Shown here: positions 25,402 through 38,600 of the stretch, piece by piece
Layout of the letters: each line of letters opens with the position of its first letter
Position numbering within the stretch: position 1 is the stretch's first letter
From: Asterias amurensis
Taxonomy: Eukaryota; Echinodermata; Asteroidea; Forcipulatida; Asteriidae
DNA length: 64,000 nucleotides
Assembly: GCF_032118995.1 (NCBI RefSeq)
Contig: NC_092649.1
Span: 16,867,332-16,931,331, forward strand
Reading direction: 5' to 3'
Notes under the pieces: model-generated
What the model was told of the DNA's origin: nothing
The model's database searches: none
The model's input: only the letters and a program-made list of their open reading frames with translations
Position numbers and translations under genes: made by a program

Positions 25402-25785
25402 AAAAGGAACATTACAGAATTGGTTTTTTGCTAGCAAAACAGTTGCTGGCAGTGTAAGCACTTTATGTAATCCACCGCATACATAAACTGATAAACCTGT
25501 AGAAGTTTGAGATTGATTGGCCATCTGGGTCATGAGAGAATAGTGAAAAAACGATTACAAATTTTGCATTGCATTGATGCCAAAATAAAAATGAATAAAC
25601 GCTCACTGAGCGATAAACTCCAATTGCGAAGTTAGATTATTTATTTCTCATCAAAATATGACATTTCAGACAGAAATATATCAAGGGATGTTTTCAACAA
25701 TCATCATCATTAGACTGTGTAAGTTTTATGTAGATCTGTGATCTTCACGATTTTTATTTCTTACCAATTCTGTAATGTTCCTTTA
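25402..25785. mobile_element. MITE with 'AAAGGAACATTACAGAATTGG' ends, inside a second repeat
   Basis: The left end at 25404 is repeated inverted at about 25762-25785 ('ccaattctgtaatgttcc' and TTAA). The flanks on both sides ('tagcccttttaac...cccaggg' and 'tagccccagtctttcccgg') look like the two parts of an older repeat. Confidence 0.65.
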
Positions 25786-26187
25786 AGATTGCTTTAGCCC
25801 CAGTCTTTCCCGGCAAATGGGCATTCCCCAGGGAAACGTCACCCCTGCTCTGGAGCAGGGGCAAGCGGTTAAACCCTGGGTTATCTTGAAACATGCAACC
25901 AGAACCTTGTAGAATAGGAACACAGTGTGAAAGTGTGCTCGGGTAACCGTGGGGTAAAAAAGTCTTGGGCCACTCAAGGACTGTATTCCACTTTTGCTTG
26001 GATAAGAGATACAGTGTAAAACAGGGCTATCGACACCTATGACAAAGTTGAATAAACATGTAATGCATATATAGAAAACTATGAAAGTTAGCAAATAACA
26101 GCCTCTCTTTTTACTTGTATATTCTCGTGCTAGAAATTAGAAATTTTTTCCTGCAGTTTATGAGTTAGATAAGATTGGGATATAGTC

Positions 26188-26652
26188 TCATGTATTGACC
26201 TGTATGGACAGCTCTTGTCCATGAATCTCCTGCCATGTATGACACAGCTGCTTCCTCAATCTCTCTCGATCTTCAAACGACGGCAAGACCAGCGTCCAAG
26301 CAATCTCTGGCAGGGCTGGACTCTCCACTTTCCCCTCGCCACTTTCCCTACTCCCATAGTGGTCCATGGTGATGTCCACTACCACGTCCATGACCTCAAA
26401 GACGAGGGTCACGTCCCGCGAGGAGAAATCACTGACCACAAGGCGTCGGAGATGCTCCAAGGCTTGGACCTCTAGGATCTCGTACTGGGGGTTCTCGGGA
26501 AGGACCTTGGTGAAGCTGGGAAGAGGGTAACTGACGTGGTCTTCTCGGCACAGGGTCAGATGCTTGTCGGTGACTACCAGAGTGCGATGGGACTTCTCGC
26601 AGGGATGGAGTGGTTCACGAATTGCAATGGGACTATTCGGGATAGGATGCAC
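26188..26652 (-). CDS. NISCH: Nischarin exon 14 (terminal coding exon)
   Basis: 154 codons plus TGA (26190-26188). [16 protein letters not shown] and the final [20 protein letters not shown] match the vertebrate C-terminus ARQWEALCGRELPVEL. Acceptor 'taaacag'. Confidence 0.94.
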   Translation of the reverse strand: MHPIPNSPIAIREPLHPCEKSHRTLVVTDKHLTLCREDHVSYPLPSFTKVLPENPQYEILEVQALEHLRRLVVSDFSSRDVTLVFEVMDVVVDITMDHYGSRESGEGKVESPALPEIAWTLVLPSFEDRERLRKQLCHTWQEIHGQELSIQVNT

Positions 26653-29600
26653 CTGTTTAAGGCATCAAAACAAGTTTAAGCTACTATTTTGTGGATCAAA
26701 ATTAACCAGTCTCTTCAAAAACAAAACCATTCATCTTAGTACAAGTTTCTAGAGCCCAGACAATCAACATGCCAAGCTGGCAACAGCCAATCTCTATCAT
26801 ACAAACATTGGTTCACAATATTAATTATGAATTTCACAAATCAAGTATTGTGATTCAGTAACTGAATCTTTTTAGTGCACACAGGGAAAACAATTTTCAC
26901 TTTTTACTTGTAATCTGTGATGAAATAAATAAATTGAATTGAATTGAATTGAACTAGACGACGATACTCTGGTCATTGTGAAATCAGCAGTTAGCTTGGT
27001 AGGACTCGAACCCGCATCCTTTTGAATGCAAGTCCTGGGGTCGATTTCACAAAGAGTTTAGGACTAGTCCTAACTTAGGACTAATCCTAGGAGATATGAA
27101 AAATGTATGGCTAGTCCTAAGTTAGGACGAGTAACTCGTCCTAACTCGGGATAAGACTAGTCTTAACTCTTTGTGAAATCCACCCCTGCAATCTAACCAC
27201 TGGACCATGGTCCTCCCAGGTCAAAATGCCAGTTGAACCTAGTTAACTGGGGTCAACTGGTTCAACTGTACAGTGACCAAACTCGTCCATTTTTCATATT
27301 AACCAACTGGTTTGGACTCGGTTTAACTGTGTTGAACCAGGTTGAAATTATAAACCAGTTGGTCTCTGTCCATTTTCCATATTAAACCAACTGGCTTTAA
27401 CTGTGTTTAACTAGTTTATCAACTGGTTTCAACTAGTTCCAGTTAAACCCAGTTTGACTAGGTTCAACTGGTTTCAACTAGTTCCAGTTAAACCCAGTTT
27501 AACTAGGTTCAACTGGAATTTCGACCTGGGCCTACCTGATAGACAAGCATGTAGAGAAGAATGCTGGTTCTCTCGATGCTAATCTTGGGATCTTTGATAC
27601 AAGCAACGATCAGATAAGTCAAGTCATTGATCGTCTCGTCGTTTGGATAGGAGAACTTGACTGAGCTTGGATGAAGAAACTCTTCGGTGTAGGATCGGTG
27701 GAGCTTGTAGGGGTCAACGACCTGTTGGCTACGATCTGGTGATTTACTGGATCCACTGGAGATGGGAAGAACCTTCAAGTTGACCACAACAAGAAAAAAT
27801 ATACATCACTAGTTTTTGGAAAAAGCAAATTCAATTCCATCAAGCACACCATTCTAAGCTGAGAATTCTTTTTAAAATTGAGGTTGTCCTTTTTTGTTTA
27901 GTGAAAATCACATTCTTTTTTTTTACGGCAGCTCTCTAATGGCGAGATTAGAAATGGCTTCTTGCACTGTAGACAGCTGTATTGTGTGTTAGGGCAGAAG
28001 AATTTGACTTAGTTGCAAACAAAAGCCGACAAAAATCTCCCAAATTCCAAAGATAAACGAATTCCAAAGGAAGGGCACCAAGTTTTTTATTCACTCAAAC
28101 ATAGAAGAATATGACAACAATAAGCTATAAAATGAGGAAATCAATTTGCAGAATGCAAAACAAAAATACCAGTTAGAAAACGGAAGTTCAAAATACACAA
28201 ATCTTTTAAGAAGAGAAAAAACCTAAAGCTAAATAATTTGATTGAGTGTTAACTTTCAAGTTTACAAATAATACACACAATGGAGTTTATTAAGAAAGAC
28301 TCACCTGCATTAGCCATTCCAAAAACCCCAGTGTCACCTGGAAGTTTCTTGTCAATAGAGATACAGTGTCAGCAGCTGTCTTTGCCGTCAGCCTCAACTT
28401 CTGATCAAACAACCCAACATCCACCTCAGCAATGTCCGTCAATTTCAGTATGTGCTGACATTTGACCCTCTTCCTGCTCTTGTTCTCTGTGGCTGTCACG
28501 AGGACCCCGCTGGCATGTGGGGATTTCAAGACCTGACCACCGTTGAATCCAGCTGTGCTGATTTGCTCTTGTTTCTTGGAGTCTGCTTTGAGTTTCTCCT
28601 TGATGACTGAGTCGCTGTTCATGCGTCTGTGTCCACGCACCTCCACTGGTGGGCTGAGGACTTGCGATTTTGATGAGTCTGCGGAGAGTATGTACACTGC
28701 ACGGTCGCTGAGCATCACACACGCTGAAATCTCAACTGAGGGTCTCTGGAAGGCTATTGCCCCAACCCATACCACGTGGGTGAGCTTCTCAGGTTCAGAG
28801 ACTATCTCAGCAATGTTGTCATGGAAGTATTTAATGAGTTCTGTTGCCTGCATGTCTGCGATAACCTTCATCGGTTCAGAGAGTTCTATCCCAATCTGTT
28901 GATTGCACTGAGTTAAGTTCTCTAAGCTCAGCGCGTCGTATGTTGGGATAATGCGAGGAGAGCTCGATCGGGAAGGTTTTGTATACACAGGACTTTCATG
29001 TTCAGAAATTGTTATAGCTGGAGATACTACAGACATTCTGGCAGCATCAACAACAGCAACTTCACGCTCAATCTTCTTCTCCTTCTGTAAATTATCCTCA
29101 CAAGAAACCTGGAGTTTCATCACCTCCTCCGACATCAACTTATCCCTCGCTCCATCCACGATTGACTTCTCCTCCAGTCCGAGCACTTTCAAGACGCACA
29201 CTAGAACTTCTGCCGCATCTTTCAGCTTGGGGAAGATGTGACTTGGCAGCTGCACCTTCCCGCTGGTCAGACCGTGGAGCAAATCCACAAACTCTTTTTG
29301 TGTCTCTGGTGCCATCTGCTCCAGGTAGCCCCTGATTGAGGGGCCCTGGACCTCCGGTTCTTTCACACCGTCTTTAAGATGTCTGGGACCGTATGTGCAG
29401 AGTACGGGCCCCCGGAAGTAGATGTGGAGATGGAAGATGAGCTCTGGGATGGAGTTGATCCCCTCGGCTTGATGGCGAGCCAGCTCATCAAATATACAGT
29501 GAAGGAGGGCTTTAGGACTTATCTTAAGAGTTGGTGAAGATGGATGCTGAAAATCTGATCTTGCTGGCGATCTGTGAAAAGAGTGTTTATGTTTAAATTT

Positions 29601-32600
29601 AAAAATCTAATACATCTTTGTAAAAAATCTCACAAAAGTCAAGTCTGGATTCAAAGAAGAGGTGAAATATTGACCTAAGACATGTAATCTCTTTCCAATC
29701 CTTTTTTATTAATCACCTTAAAAAACTTCAAAACAAAACAAAATTGCTTTATATTTACCGATTAAGTTTTTCTTGTGGTTTATAACTTGATATAAAATAA
29801 ATTTGCATAAGTGCAATAAATTTATACAATGCATATCAGTCTATTGGGGCCACAGAAGGTATGTGATTGTGCCAAATTTTAAAAGACTTTTTTTATGATA
29901 ATATTATAATCGGGTGAGGTTCTTCAGTAGAACCATATGTAAATCTCTTTTGAGTGGTTTTTAGTGGTTCTGAGAAGACAACTCAATATTTTGATCAGAT
30001 GCATCATGCTCTGACCATCCAGTTAATCTCCATGGCAGTCTTTAAAGGCAGTGGACACTATTGGTATTTACTATTGGGGGAGCTGTTGATAGTATAAAAC
30101 AATGTGAGAAACTGCTCCATCTGAAGTAACGTAGTTTTCGAAAAAGAAGTAAATTTCCAAGAATTTGATTTCGAGACCTCAGGTTTAGAATTTGAGGTCT
30201 CGAAATCAAGCATCTGAAAGCACACAACTTCGTGCGACAAGGGTGTTTTTTCTTTCATTATTATCTTGCAACTTTGATGACCGATTAAGCTCAAATTTTC
30301 ACAGGTTTGTTATTTTATGCATATGTTGAGATACAGCAAGTGAGAAGACTGGTCTTTGAGAATTACCAATAGTGTCCACTGTCTTTAAGCAGCAGCCAGA
30401 AACAAACTCCAGCATCCTCCTGAAGACACTCGGAGCATACTGATTGAGACGTTGAGCCGTCAACTGGTTCTTTTCAGAAAAAACACTACTCAAAAGAGAT
30501 TTACACATGTGCTTACCGCAAAACATCACCTGATTGTACTCCCACTATGCACAGTTTCAAATCCTACTTAAAAGGCACTGGAAAACTGTGGTAATTTTCA
30601 AAGACCAGTATCCCACCCTGGTGTATCACAACATATCGAAATAAAATAACAAATCTGTGAAAATTTGGACTCAATAGGTCATCAAAGCTAGAAGAGATTA
30701 ACAATGAAAGAAAAAAAAACCACCATTGTTGCACAAATTGTGTGCTTTCAGATGCCTTAAAAAAGGCTTCAGGCCTGAAGTCACTAATATTTGAGTGAGA
30801 AATTACCTCTTTCTAAAAAACTATGTTACTTCAGAGGGAGCTGTTTCTCAAAATGTTTTATACTATCAACAGCTCAATTATTTTGAGTAATTACCAATAG
30901 TGTCCAGTGCTTTTTTATATTACAATGACACCATCATTACGTGTTCTCTGACTCACCTAGTACTGGGTCTTGCCTCTTTATCTTCTGAATCTCGAAACTC
31001 TTTACGTTGGCCTTTTGGTGACCTACCCTTGCCTGGGGATGACCTCCCTCTGGCTCGGACGACATCAGGTTTAGCATGGGGGGCTTCTTGAAGCTCATTG
31101 AGCATGGTGAGCCACGCCTCCCCTCCCTCTCGTCTGATCTCTTCGACCTTTGCTCTGAATTCAGCATCATGTGCACTCGAGACTGAAAAAGTATTCAAGC
31201 ATTTAAGAGAACCAATTGAAAAAAAATAATTTGAAGAGAACTGTACCATCCGCTTTAACCCTTTAGCACGCATAAGGGTCTGTCCACGCTAATGGGTCTT
31301 TTTGGTTCCAAAAGATACCTTTTTGGACTGTGACTGGGAGGGTACACAAAATACAAAATTTTTCCCTGTATTTTGTTTTGTACAATTCTCTGCTGATAGT
31401 GAGTGTGCTTACCAAACAGTATAACAAATGTCTTATTATTTAAGAAGTTACGCAGTTTTCTTTAAGACACATTGTTTGTAACGAGGACAGACATTTTGTA
31501 TTGGAATTGACTAGAAATGGATGACACAAATAATTAATTAATTGATTTACTCAAAGGTTAATTAAGTTAGACCCATTGCCCCTATTTTTATGGTTATCTG
31601 TAAAAACCAAGAGTACCTTGAGGTTTTTCAGCTGGTATGAATGTTTGTTTTTAACATGGACAGACATATTGTGACAAATATCTGTCCATGTTACAAACCT
31701 AATATCTTCAAGATAACTCTCTGTAGTTTCTTGAGTACCCACGCAGATGTCTTGGTTTTGCCTAGAAACATTCTTTGCAGGGACAACAGAATTGTAGGGG
31801 ACAACATTTTTGGCAATTTGTTTATATTATTATGCCTTTCTCACCATTTATGTACGAAATGTCTGTCCAACATTCCCCTGTTACAAACATAATCATCTTG
31901 AAGATGATCCCCAGTTATTGCTAAAATACAGATAAATGTGTCTTGCTCTTTGCAAACAAAAACCTTGAAGTGATTTGGAATGTGCATGGGAAACAAGCTT
32001 GACAAAACTCTTCTTGTTTATTTTTGTCACCCATTTATAAAAAAAAGTCACATCAAATGGTCCCATTAGTGTGGACAGACCCATTAGCCCGGAGGTGCCC
32101 TGTGTATTACCACGCATGCCGCCCGAACACGCCCACGCAGTTTGACATGGTGTATGAGTTATAAACATGCTACTAAAACGTAGCAAACGGCTGTAGATAG
32201 AGTGGAAATCTCAAGACAACAGTCTAAAAATAGCACATGGTCCACATAAGAGAAAATGCTGTAAGGTTCAAAGGTCGAAAGTCATTTCACAATCAAACAA
32301 CGCATGTACGAGTAGGTGCTTTTTCTCCATGTGGAGCAGGCCGTTTTCTATGTGTGGGTGGACTGTATAGGGGATGTACCACGTACTACGCGCACATGTA
32401 CACAGTAATGACGGTCTCCCGCTTGTTTCGCAACAAACTTCTGGTGTTTTTATACACAGAATTCTGTTATTTGGAAGGATTTTACAAAAGGTTTTAGGTA
32501 CAGAAGTGGGTAATAGATCGAGGCATTCATGTTTACATTTCTAAAGGTATGTTGTGATTATTTTCAACCACTTTTTGTAGCTTTGTTTTCCTGTTAGACG

Positions 32601-35600
32601 ACAGTAAAGTTAAGAAAACTTGTGCGCACAACTTTCCACGTAAAGAAACCTTCACTTCATACGCAAACAATGTTTTCAAATTTTTGTTGATCTCTCTTAT
32701 GTTTCCAACCTGAAAGCTTGAATTTGGTGAGTCAAGCAGTTATTATTTTTATTATTATCCATACCTGATGCTTCATCACCAGGTACTGCGAGACTGTACT
32801 GACTATTCATTGAGCATACTGACTTGGTGGACAATGAGGCTTTCCTTTGAGTAGGATCAGCAATATCAGCTTGATTCACGGCCAAGTTGTGTCTCTGCAA
32901 AATCAGACAAACAAGTAAAATAACACTTTATTTTGTGCATGGGATTTTGTGTTATTTGCTTTACTTGATTCATTAGGGAAACGAGCCCAGTCTAATGTCA
33001 CGTTCTCGAACCTCACTTTCTGAGGTTCGAGCCAAGTCAATTATGAACGCTTGCAGCACTTAAACTGATTATCTTCACTGATAATCTAGCCTGCGGTCAG
33101 GAGTCGAAAGTTATACTTACAACACCACTGACCCAAGGAGGCCGCAGTGGTCGGGTGGCTGGTCACCGAAATTGCTTACGTAATCACTGCACCATAAACA
33201 CCTTCACCGCTGCTAGTGGTCACGGTCTGTTATTAGGCTGTGTTGCGGGGAGCTGGCTCAAGGTCGTTATTCCACCACAGAACTTTCGGGTGCTCAATGG
33301 TGCAATGGTCCTTGCTCAACGTGTCAAGTTTATTTTACATTTTGTGTGTATATAGCGTAGTCGAACAATCCGATGACTAAACTATATCTGTAAATAATGG
33401 CAAATCCAGGCCAGTTTGGCTGGCTAGGGTGTTTTATCCCATATGTAATTCAGAACGGGAAATGCTTTCTCGAGGCTGAACAGTGCTTAAAGTTTCTTGG
33501 TTTGTTCAAGCGAAAAGAAATCAGAGGATGAGTTCCATTTGACAAATGTTTCAATGAAAATGGTATTGTGGTACGGGACGAAATTATATGTTCTGGCAGG
33601 AATAATAATCGTACCCACATCAGTCTTCTTTGCTTTACCACCCTTCTAATCGGAGGGGGTTATTTAAGGGATAGCGAAGAGCAACTGACAAAGTACATTC
33701 CCGACCTTGACGACTTCAATGTCAATAAGTTATATGAATTGAGGGATTTTATCACAAACACCTGCCTGGCAGCATTGATTGGCCAGCCCAATGAGCGACA
33801 TCGGCAACATCCACCAAATGCCCACAAACAAAATTTGGAAACAACCACGAATATTGTTTCAAAAATTATTGCTGCTGGTGACCCCACTCAAGGGCCCAGT
33901 GCAAACTGAGAGTTAAAAAAGGATGTGTGAGCATAAACAGAGACTTATCCAGCTCACCAAGGAGGTCCATGCTGGTGGAAAAAAAAACGATCTGCTGACT
34001 GCATTGGCGTGGTAAGTACATACAAGATTCACACATAAATCATACCAGTTCTACAACTTATTTTAATAACATAAACTTCCATTCTCAGTGCGTTTTTTTA
34101 CCATAAATTTAGGCCTAGGGTGGAGTGGGGTGGAGTGGGGTGGATCCGTGTAGCTGGTTGAGACGTTGAATTTACAACCTGAATTTGTAAAAAGACCCCA
34201 CACACGGACACATCAGTTTAGATCGAGGCTATCATGTTCGGCGTCCATAGTTTATTTAAGGTGTCGACCATCAATGAATAAAATACGGTGGAAGCAAGCT
34301 GGACATTTAACAAATTAAGAAGTAATTAATTTACATCTACTGAAATTAGTGTTAAAAAAATATTCCAAAGACACTCTGATAGAAAAGTCCCAACCATGCG
34401 TAAAATGTTACGGTCAATCGTCGATCAATAACCAATCACTGCCGATCATAAGCAGGCCTACTAATTGTTATATTAATAGATGATTAATTTGCATTTGGGA
34501 TGAAAAACCCACAACCCTTGCAATAGAGCAGTGTCTTACCAACTCGACTACCGAGATTGCCCATTAGTTCAACATGACTTACACACATCGGTGTTCGATG
34601 GGTAAAAGACAAAAATTAGTATGTAGTAGTTGTTTGCAAAACTGTTCTGTCTGATCGATACAACGAAACCACTAACTGTTGTTATTTCCATCTGACAGGG
34701 ATGCTTCTTATGGAAAAAGTAATGAAGAATGGGATGGCCACCTCGTCAAGGACGATTTCATCACGGTTCTGAAGACGACAAAATCTGGGACTGAGGATGC
34801 AGATTCATTCTTTGATGAAATCGTGAGGTAAAAATAACACGGCAACGCGGCAAAACATTTCAACATATTATTGAAAGACGGTCGTGCGCTACGCATGGTG
34901 TTTAAGGATAAGTTACATTGACCGTACTGAATTCATAACCAAAATACTAATAATATTAATAATAATAAATAAAAATCACTAGAGCTAAAGTTAAACCTTT
35001 GTGTTTATGAGGTTTGTGTAGGCCAACCGGTAGTCCGACGTAGATTCTAAACATTGTGCATTTTAACCATTTCCCCGGTGCCAACAAGACAGATCCAAAT
35101 AACGAAATAGACCTTTATTCATTTTTTTCACAGACAGGAAATTCAGTCACGTTTCCAGATTCAGACAGAGGAGATGTTATTCGTCGAGGACACAAAGAAC
35201 GTATCCGAGGTAATAGACTGGTTTCAAAGGAGAATTCCAGGGGTAGTTCCAAGCCTCAGAAAGATTCGATCTCTGAAGAAGAAGTGTGAAGATGAGTTCA
35301 AGGCAGTATGGAAACCCAATGTATGGGTATGGAGGGGCAATGTGAATTGTATGGAGCGGCACCAAACACGTACATACACACAACCGCCCTCCCCCCTTTC
35401 GAGAGGCGGGCATCACACACCTACATTACACACAGCCGCTCCCCTATCAGGGGAGCGGACACCACATACGTACATAACACACGTACAGTCGCCCCCCTTC
35501 CGAGAGAGCGGGCACCATACACGTACAAGAGGCTACACACAGTCGCTCCCCTTCCGAGAGAGCGGGCACCATACACGTACAATAGGCTACACACAGTCGC

Positions 35601-38600
35601 TCCCCTTCCGAGAGAGCGGGCACCATACACGTACAATAGGCTACACACAGTCGCTCCCCTTCCGAGAGAGCGGGCACCATACACGTACAATAGGCTACAC
35701 ACAGTCGCTCCCCTTCCGAGAGAGCGGGCACCATACACGTACAATAGGCTACACACAGTCGCTCCCCTTCCGAGAGAGCGGGCACCATACACGTACAATA
35801 GGCTACACACAGTCGCTCCCCTTCCGAGAGAGCGGGCACCATACAGGTACAATAGGCTACACACAGTCGCTCCCCTTCCGAGAGAGCGGGCACCATATAC
35901 CAGGCATGAGAATCTTCCGGTTTAAACCGGAATTCCGTTTTTTTCCCTTTCAAAATTGTGGTCTCCGAGTTCGATGTGAATTTGCTATAAAATTCGGGGG
36001 GTAGGTTTTTAGGGGTATACATTTGGATTTCTCTAATCCCTCTTCTCTAGTCAGACAATGTCAGTTTACCTTTGTAATTGTTATTATCGCGGATCCACAC
36101 GTACGGTGTTCATGAAAAAACGGCACCTAACTAAACAATAAATTGCCGTCCAGCAACTGGCCCAGTTTACGGCTTGTGGTCTTCCTGGCATCGCGCATGC
36201 ATGCAGCAGCAGAGACGGATGTATAAACTTGCCTCATTCCTTGCTTCGTTTATAGTGGTACGGTTCAATAATGTTTGCGTGTAATGCGCTTGCTGCTGCA
36301 GCAAAGATAACACGTGTGGAGACTTTTGAAAGTCTACTGAAAAAACAATGCACGTGTTTGCACCATGTGTACTGTGTACTGTGTACGTCCGTGCAGGTTT
36401 GTACACGAACCAATAAGCGGCGCGGCACGAATCTGAGATCGCCGGCAGGCCATGGAAAACTGGTACCTGTTATTGCCTCACAACCAGCGAAAGATATATT
36501 GGGAACCAGCGAACACACTGTACGTCCGGACGACGTGCTTTCTTCATTGGTTCTATTTCTATGTTGGGGTCTAATCTCAACCTCGTTCCAGTTATACCCT
36601 ATGCTGAATAACAACCTCTTTCTCAAAAACACATCGCTCTCGCCAAATATGTAGGCCTATTATTTTAAAATGTGCGTCGCCGACAGATCGTTAAAATCAC
36701 AAACATTTAATTGCAAAAGAATTTCTTTTACACAACCGAATTTCAAATCAAGAACCTATAAAAATGGTTGTTAATGAGAAAAAAAGCATTTTCAAGGGCA
36801 GAAATAAGGGATAAGATCGTCAAAAAAATAAAAATATTATTACTATTGGTTTTTTGTTTTTTTTTCCTTTCTTTCTCCGGAATTGTAAAAAAATCGCAGG
36901 CGAACCCAAAAATGTTTGAATTGTTTGAGCTTTACATTCCTTATTTTCTTTTAAACCTATTATTAAAAAAAAAAGAAGGAAAAATCACACAAAGGTAGGT
37001 CACTTCTACCTGGAAAAATAGGTGTCAGAAATGCATCAGAGACCACCACAGAGCTTCTAAATACCCAGAGCTCCCAGGGCCCTTAAGCGGGCCCTGAACC
37101 CCGGCCGTAAGGGACTTCACGCTGCGCGCGAAAATGATGGAATATTGACATTTCCAATCAACTGAATTTTTTCCTGTTTTTTTATCATCACCCATTCTCA
37201 TGCCTGATATACACGTAGGCTACACACAGTCGCTGCCCTTCCGAGAGAGCGGGCACCATACACGTAGGCTACACACAGTCGCTCCCCTTCCGAGAGAGCG
37301 GGCACCATACACGTACAATAGGCTACACACAGTCGCTCCCCTTCCGAGAGAGCGGGCACCATACACGTACAATAGGCTACACACAGTCGCTCCCCTTCCG
37401 AGAGAGCGGGCACCATACACGTACAATAGGCTACACACAGTCGCTCCCCTTCCGAGAGAGCGGGCACCATACACGTACAATAGGCTACACACAGTCGCTC
37501 CCCTTCCGAGAGAGCGGGCACCATACACGTACAATAGGCTACACACAGTCGCTCCCCTTCCGAGAGAGCGGGCACCATACACGTAGGCTACACACAGTCG
37601 CTCCCCTTCAGAGAGAGCGGGCACCATACACGTACAATAGGCTACACACAGTCGCTCCCCTTCCGAGAGAGCGGGCACCATACACGTACAATAGGCTACA
37701 CACAGTCGCTCCCCTTCCGAGAGAGCGGGCACCATACACGTACAATAGGCTACACACAGTCGCTCCCCTTCCGAGAGAGCGGGCACCATACACGTACAAT
37801 AGGCTACACACAGTCGCTCCCCTTCCGAGAGAGCGGGCACCATACACGTACAATAGGCTACACACAGTCGCTCCCCTTCCGAGAGAGCGGGCACCATATA
37901 CACGTAGGCTACACACAGTCGCTCCCCTTCCGAGAGAGCGGGCACCATACACGTACAATAGGCTAAACACAGTCGCTCCCCTTCCGAGAGAGCGGGCACC
38001 ATACACGTACGCTCCACAATCGAGGGAGCGGACATTATTTTATTTGTTTGTATTTACTGTGTTTATTTATCTTTGTATAACCATATACGTGTAATGTCTA
38101 GTTGGATCGAAAGGTAATGGTCACCTACCCATCTGCGGCAATTATTTTTACATGTTAACACTTTAATGGTCAAATTTATCGGAACCTCAAAATATCATGC
38201 ATATCATACATACATGTACATGTACATACATGTACATGTATATCTGCTCAACGCTGGACTACGATCCGTTTGGCTGGTGGGTTTTGTGGCCGGATGCTAG
38301 ACCAGCCCCTTGAAGCAAAAACATCGTTCAATCGGAAGCAGAATACGTCATTTGGCAAAGCTTTTCGATGTTTTAATTCACTATTTGTTATGTCTCATCA
38401 ATAATTCCATATCTAAAAAACATTTTCATTCAACAATGTAGCGTTATTACATCAAAAAAATCTATTGGAATCGTGGAATTTTGTGTTTTTCTTCGACTCG
38501 AACATGACTCGACGTTGCTGGATCGCTGCATTTCAAGACAAGCTCAAACCTTGAAGCAAAAACATCGTTCAATCGCAAGCAGAATACGTCATTTGGCTAA

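Larger units (their letters stand above)
18721..26187. other. Intergenic region between pdzrn and the 3' end of nischarin
   Basis: No protein-coding gene is supportable. It holds MITEs (about 19210-19410, 19756-20048, 20505-20690, 21217-21606, 25402-25785), foldbacks (23957-24204, 24539-24678) and homopolymer tracts (poly-G near 19491-19503). The nischarin 3' UTR should occupy its right end; I could not choose a poly(A) signal with confidence. Confidence 0.65.
26653..27535 (-). other. Nischarin intron 13, made almost wholly of repeats
   Basis: 883 bp: a SINE on the minus strand (about 26755-27206), broken by a palindromic element (27037-27186), and a TIR element (27215-27530) that reaches to within five bases of the exon 13 donor. 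Confidence 0.8.
29572..30956 (-). other. Nischarin intron 11, with two family-A MITEs
   Basis: It carries TTAA MITEs at 30042-30388 (full length) and 30568-30918 (diverged), which together make up half of the intron. The second ends 39 bp from the exon 11 donor. Confidence 0.75.

Noticed and set aside
33529..33531. Selenocysteine codon at the in-frame TGA
   Set aside because: No SECIS-like structure was evident and a second frame defect lies downstream; a nonsense change is simpler.
35462..38015. CRISPR-like array
   Set aside because: There are no unique spacers. The whole 54-bp unit repeats, and the context is a eukaryotic intron.
35177..38035. Long repetitive ORFs on both strands over the minisatellite (for example 271 codons on the minus strand)
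   Set aside because: The unit is a multiple of three and lacks stops in most frames, so overlapping ORFs arise automatically. Only the plus frame joined to the exon at 35134 has any independent support.
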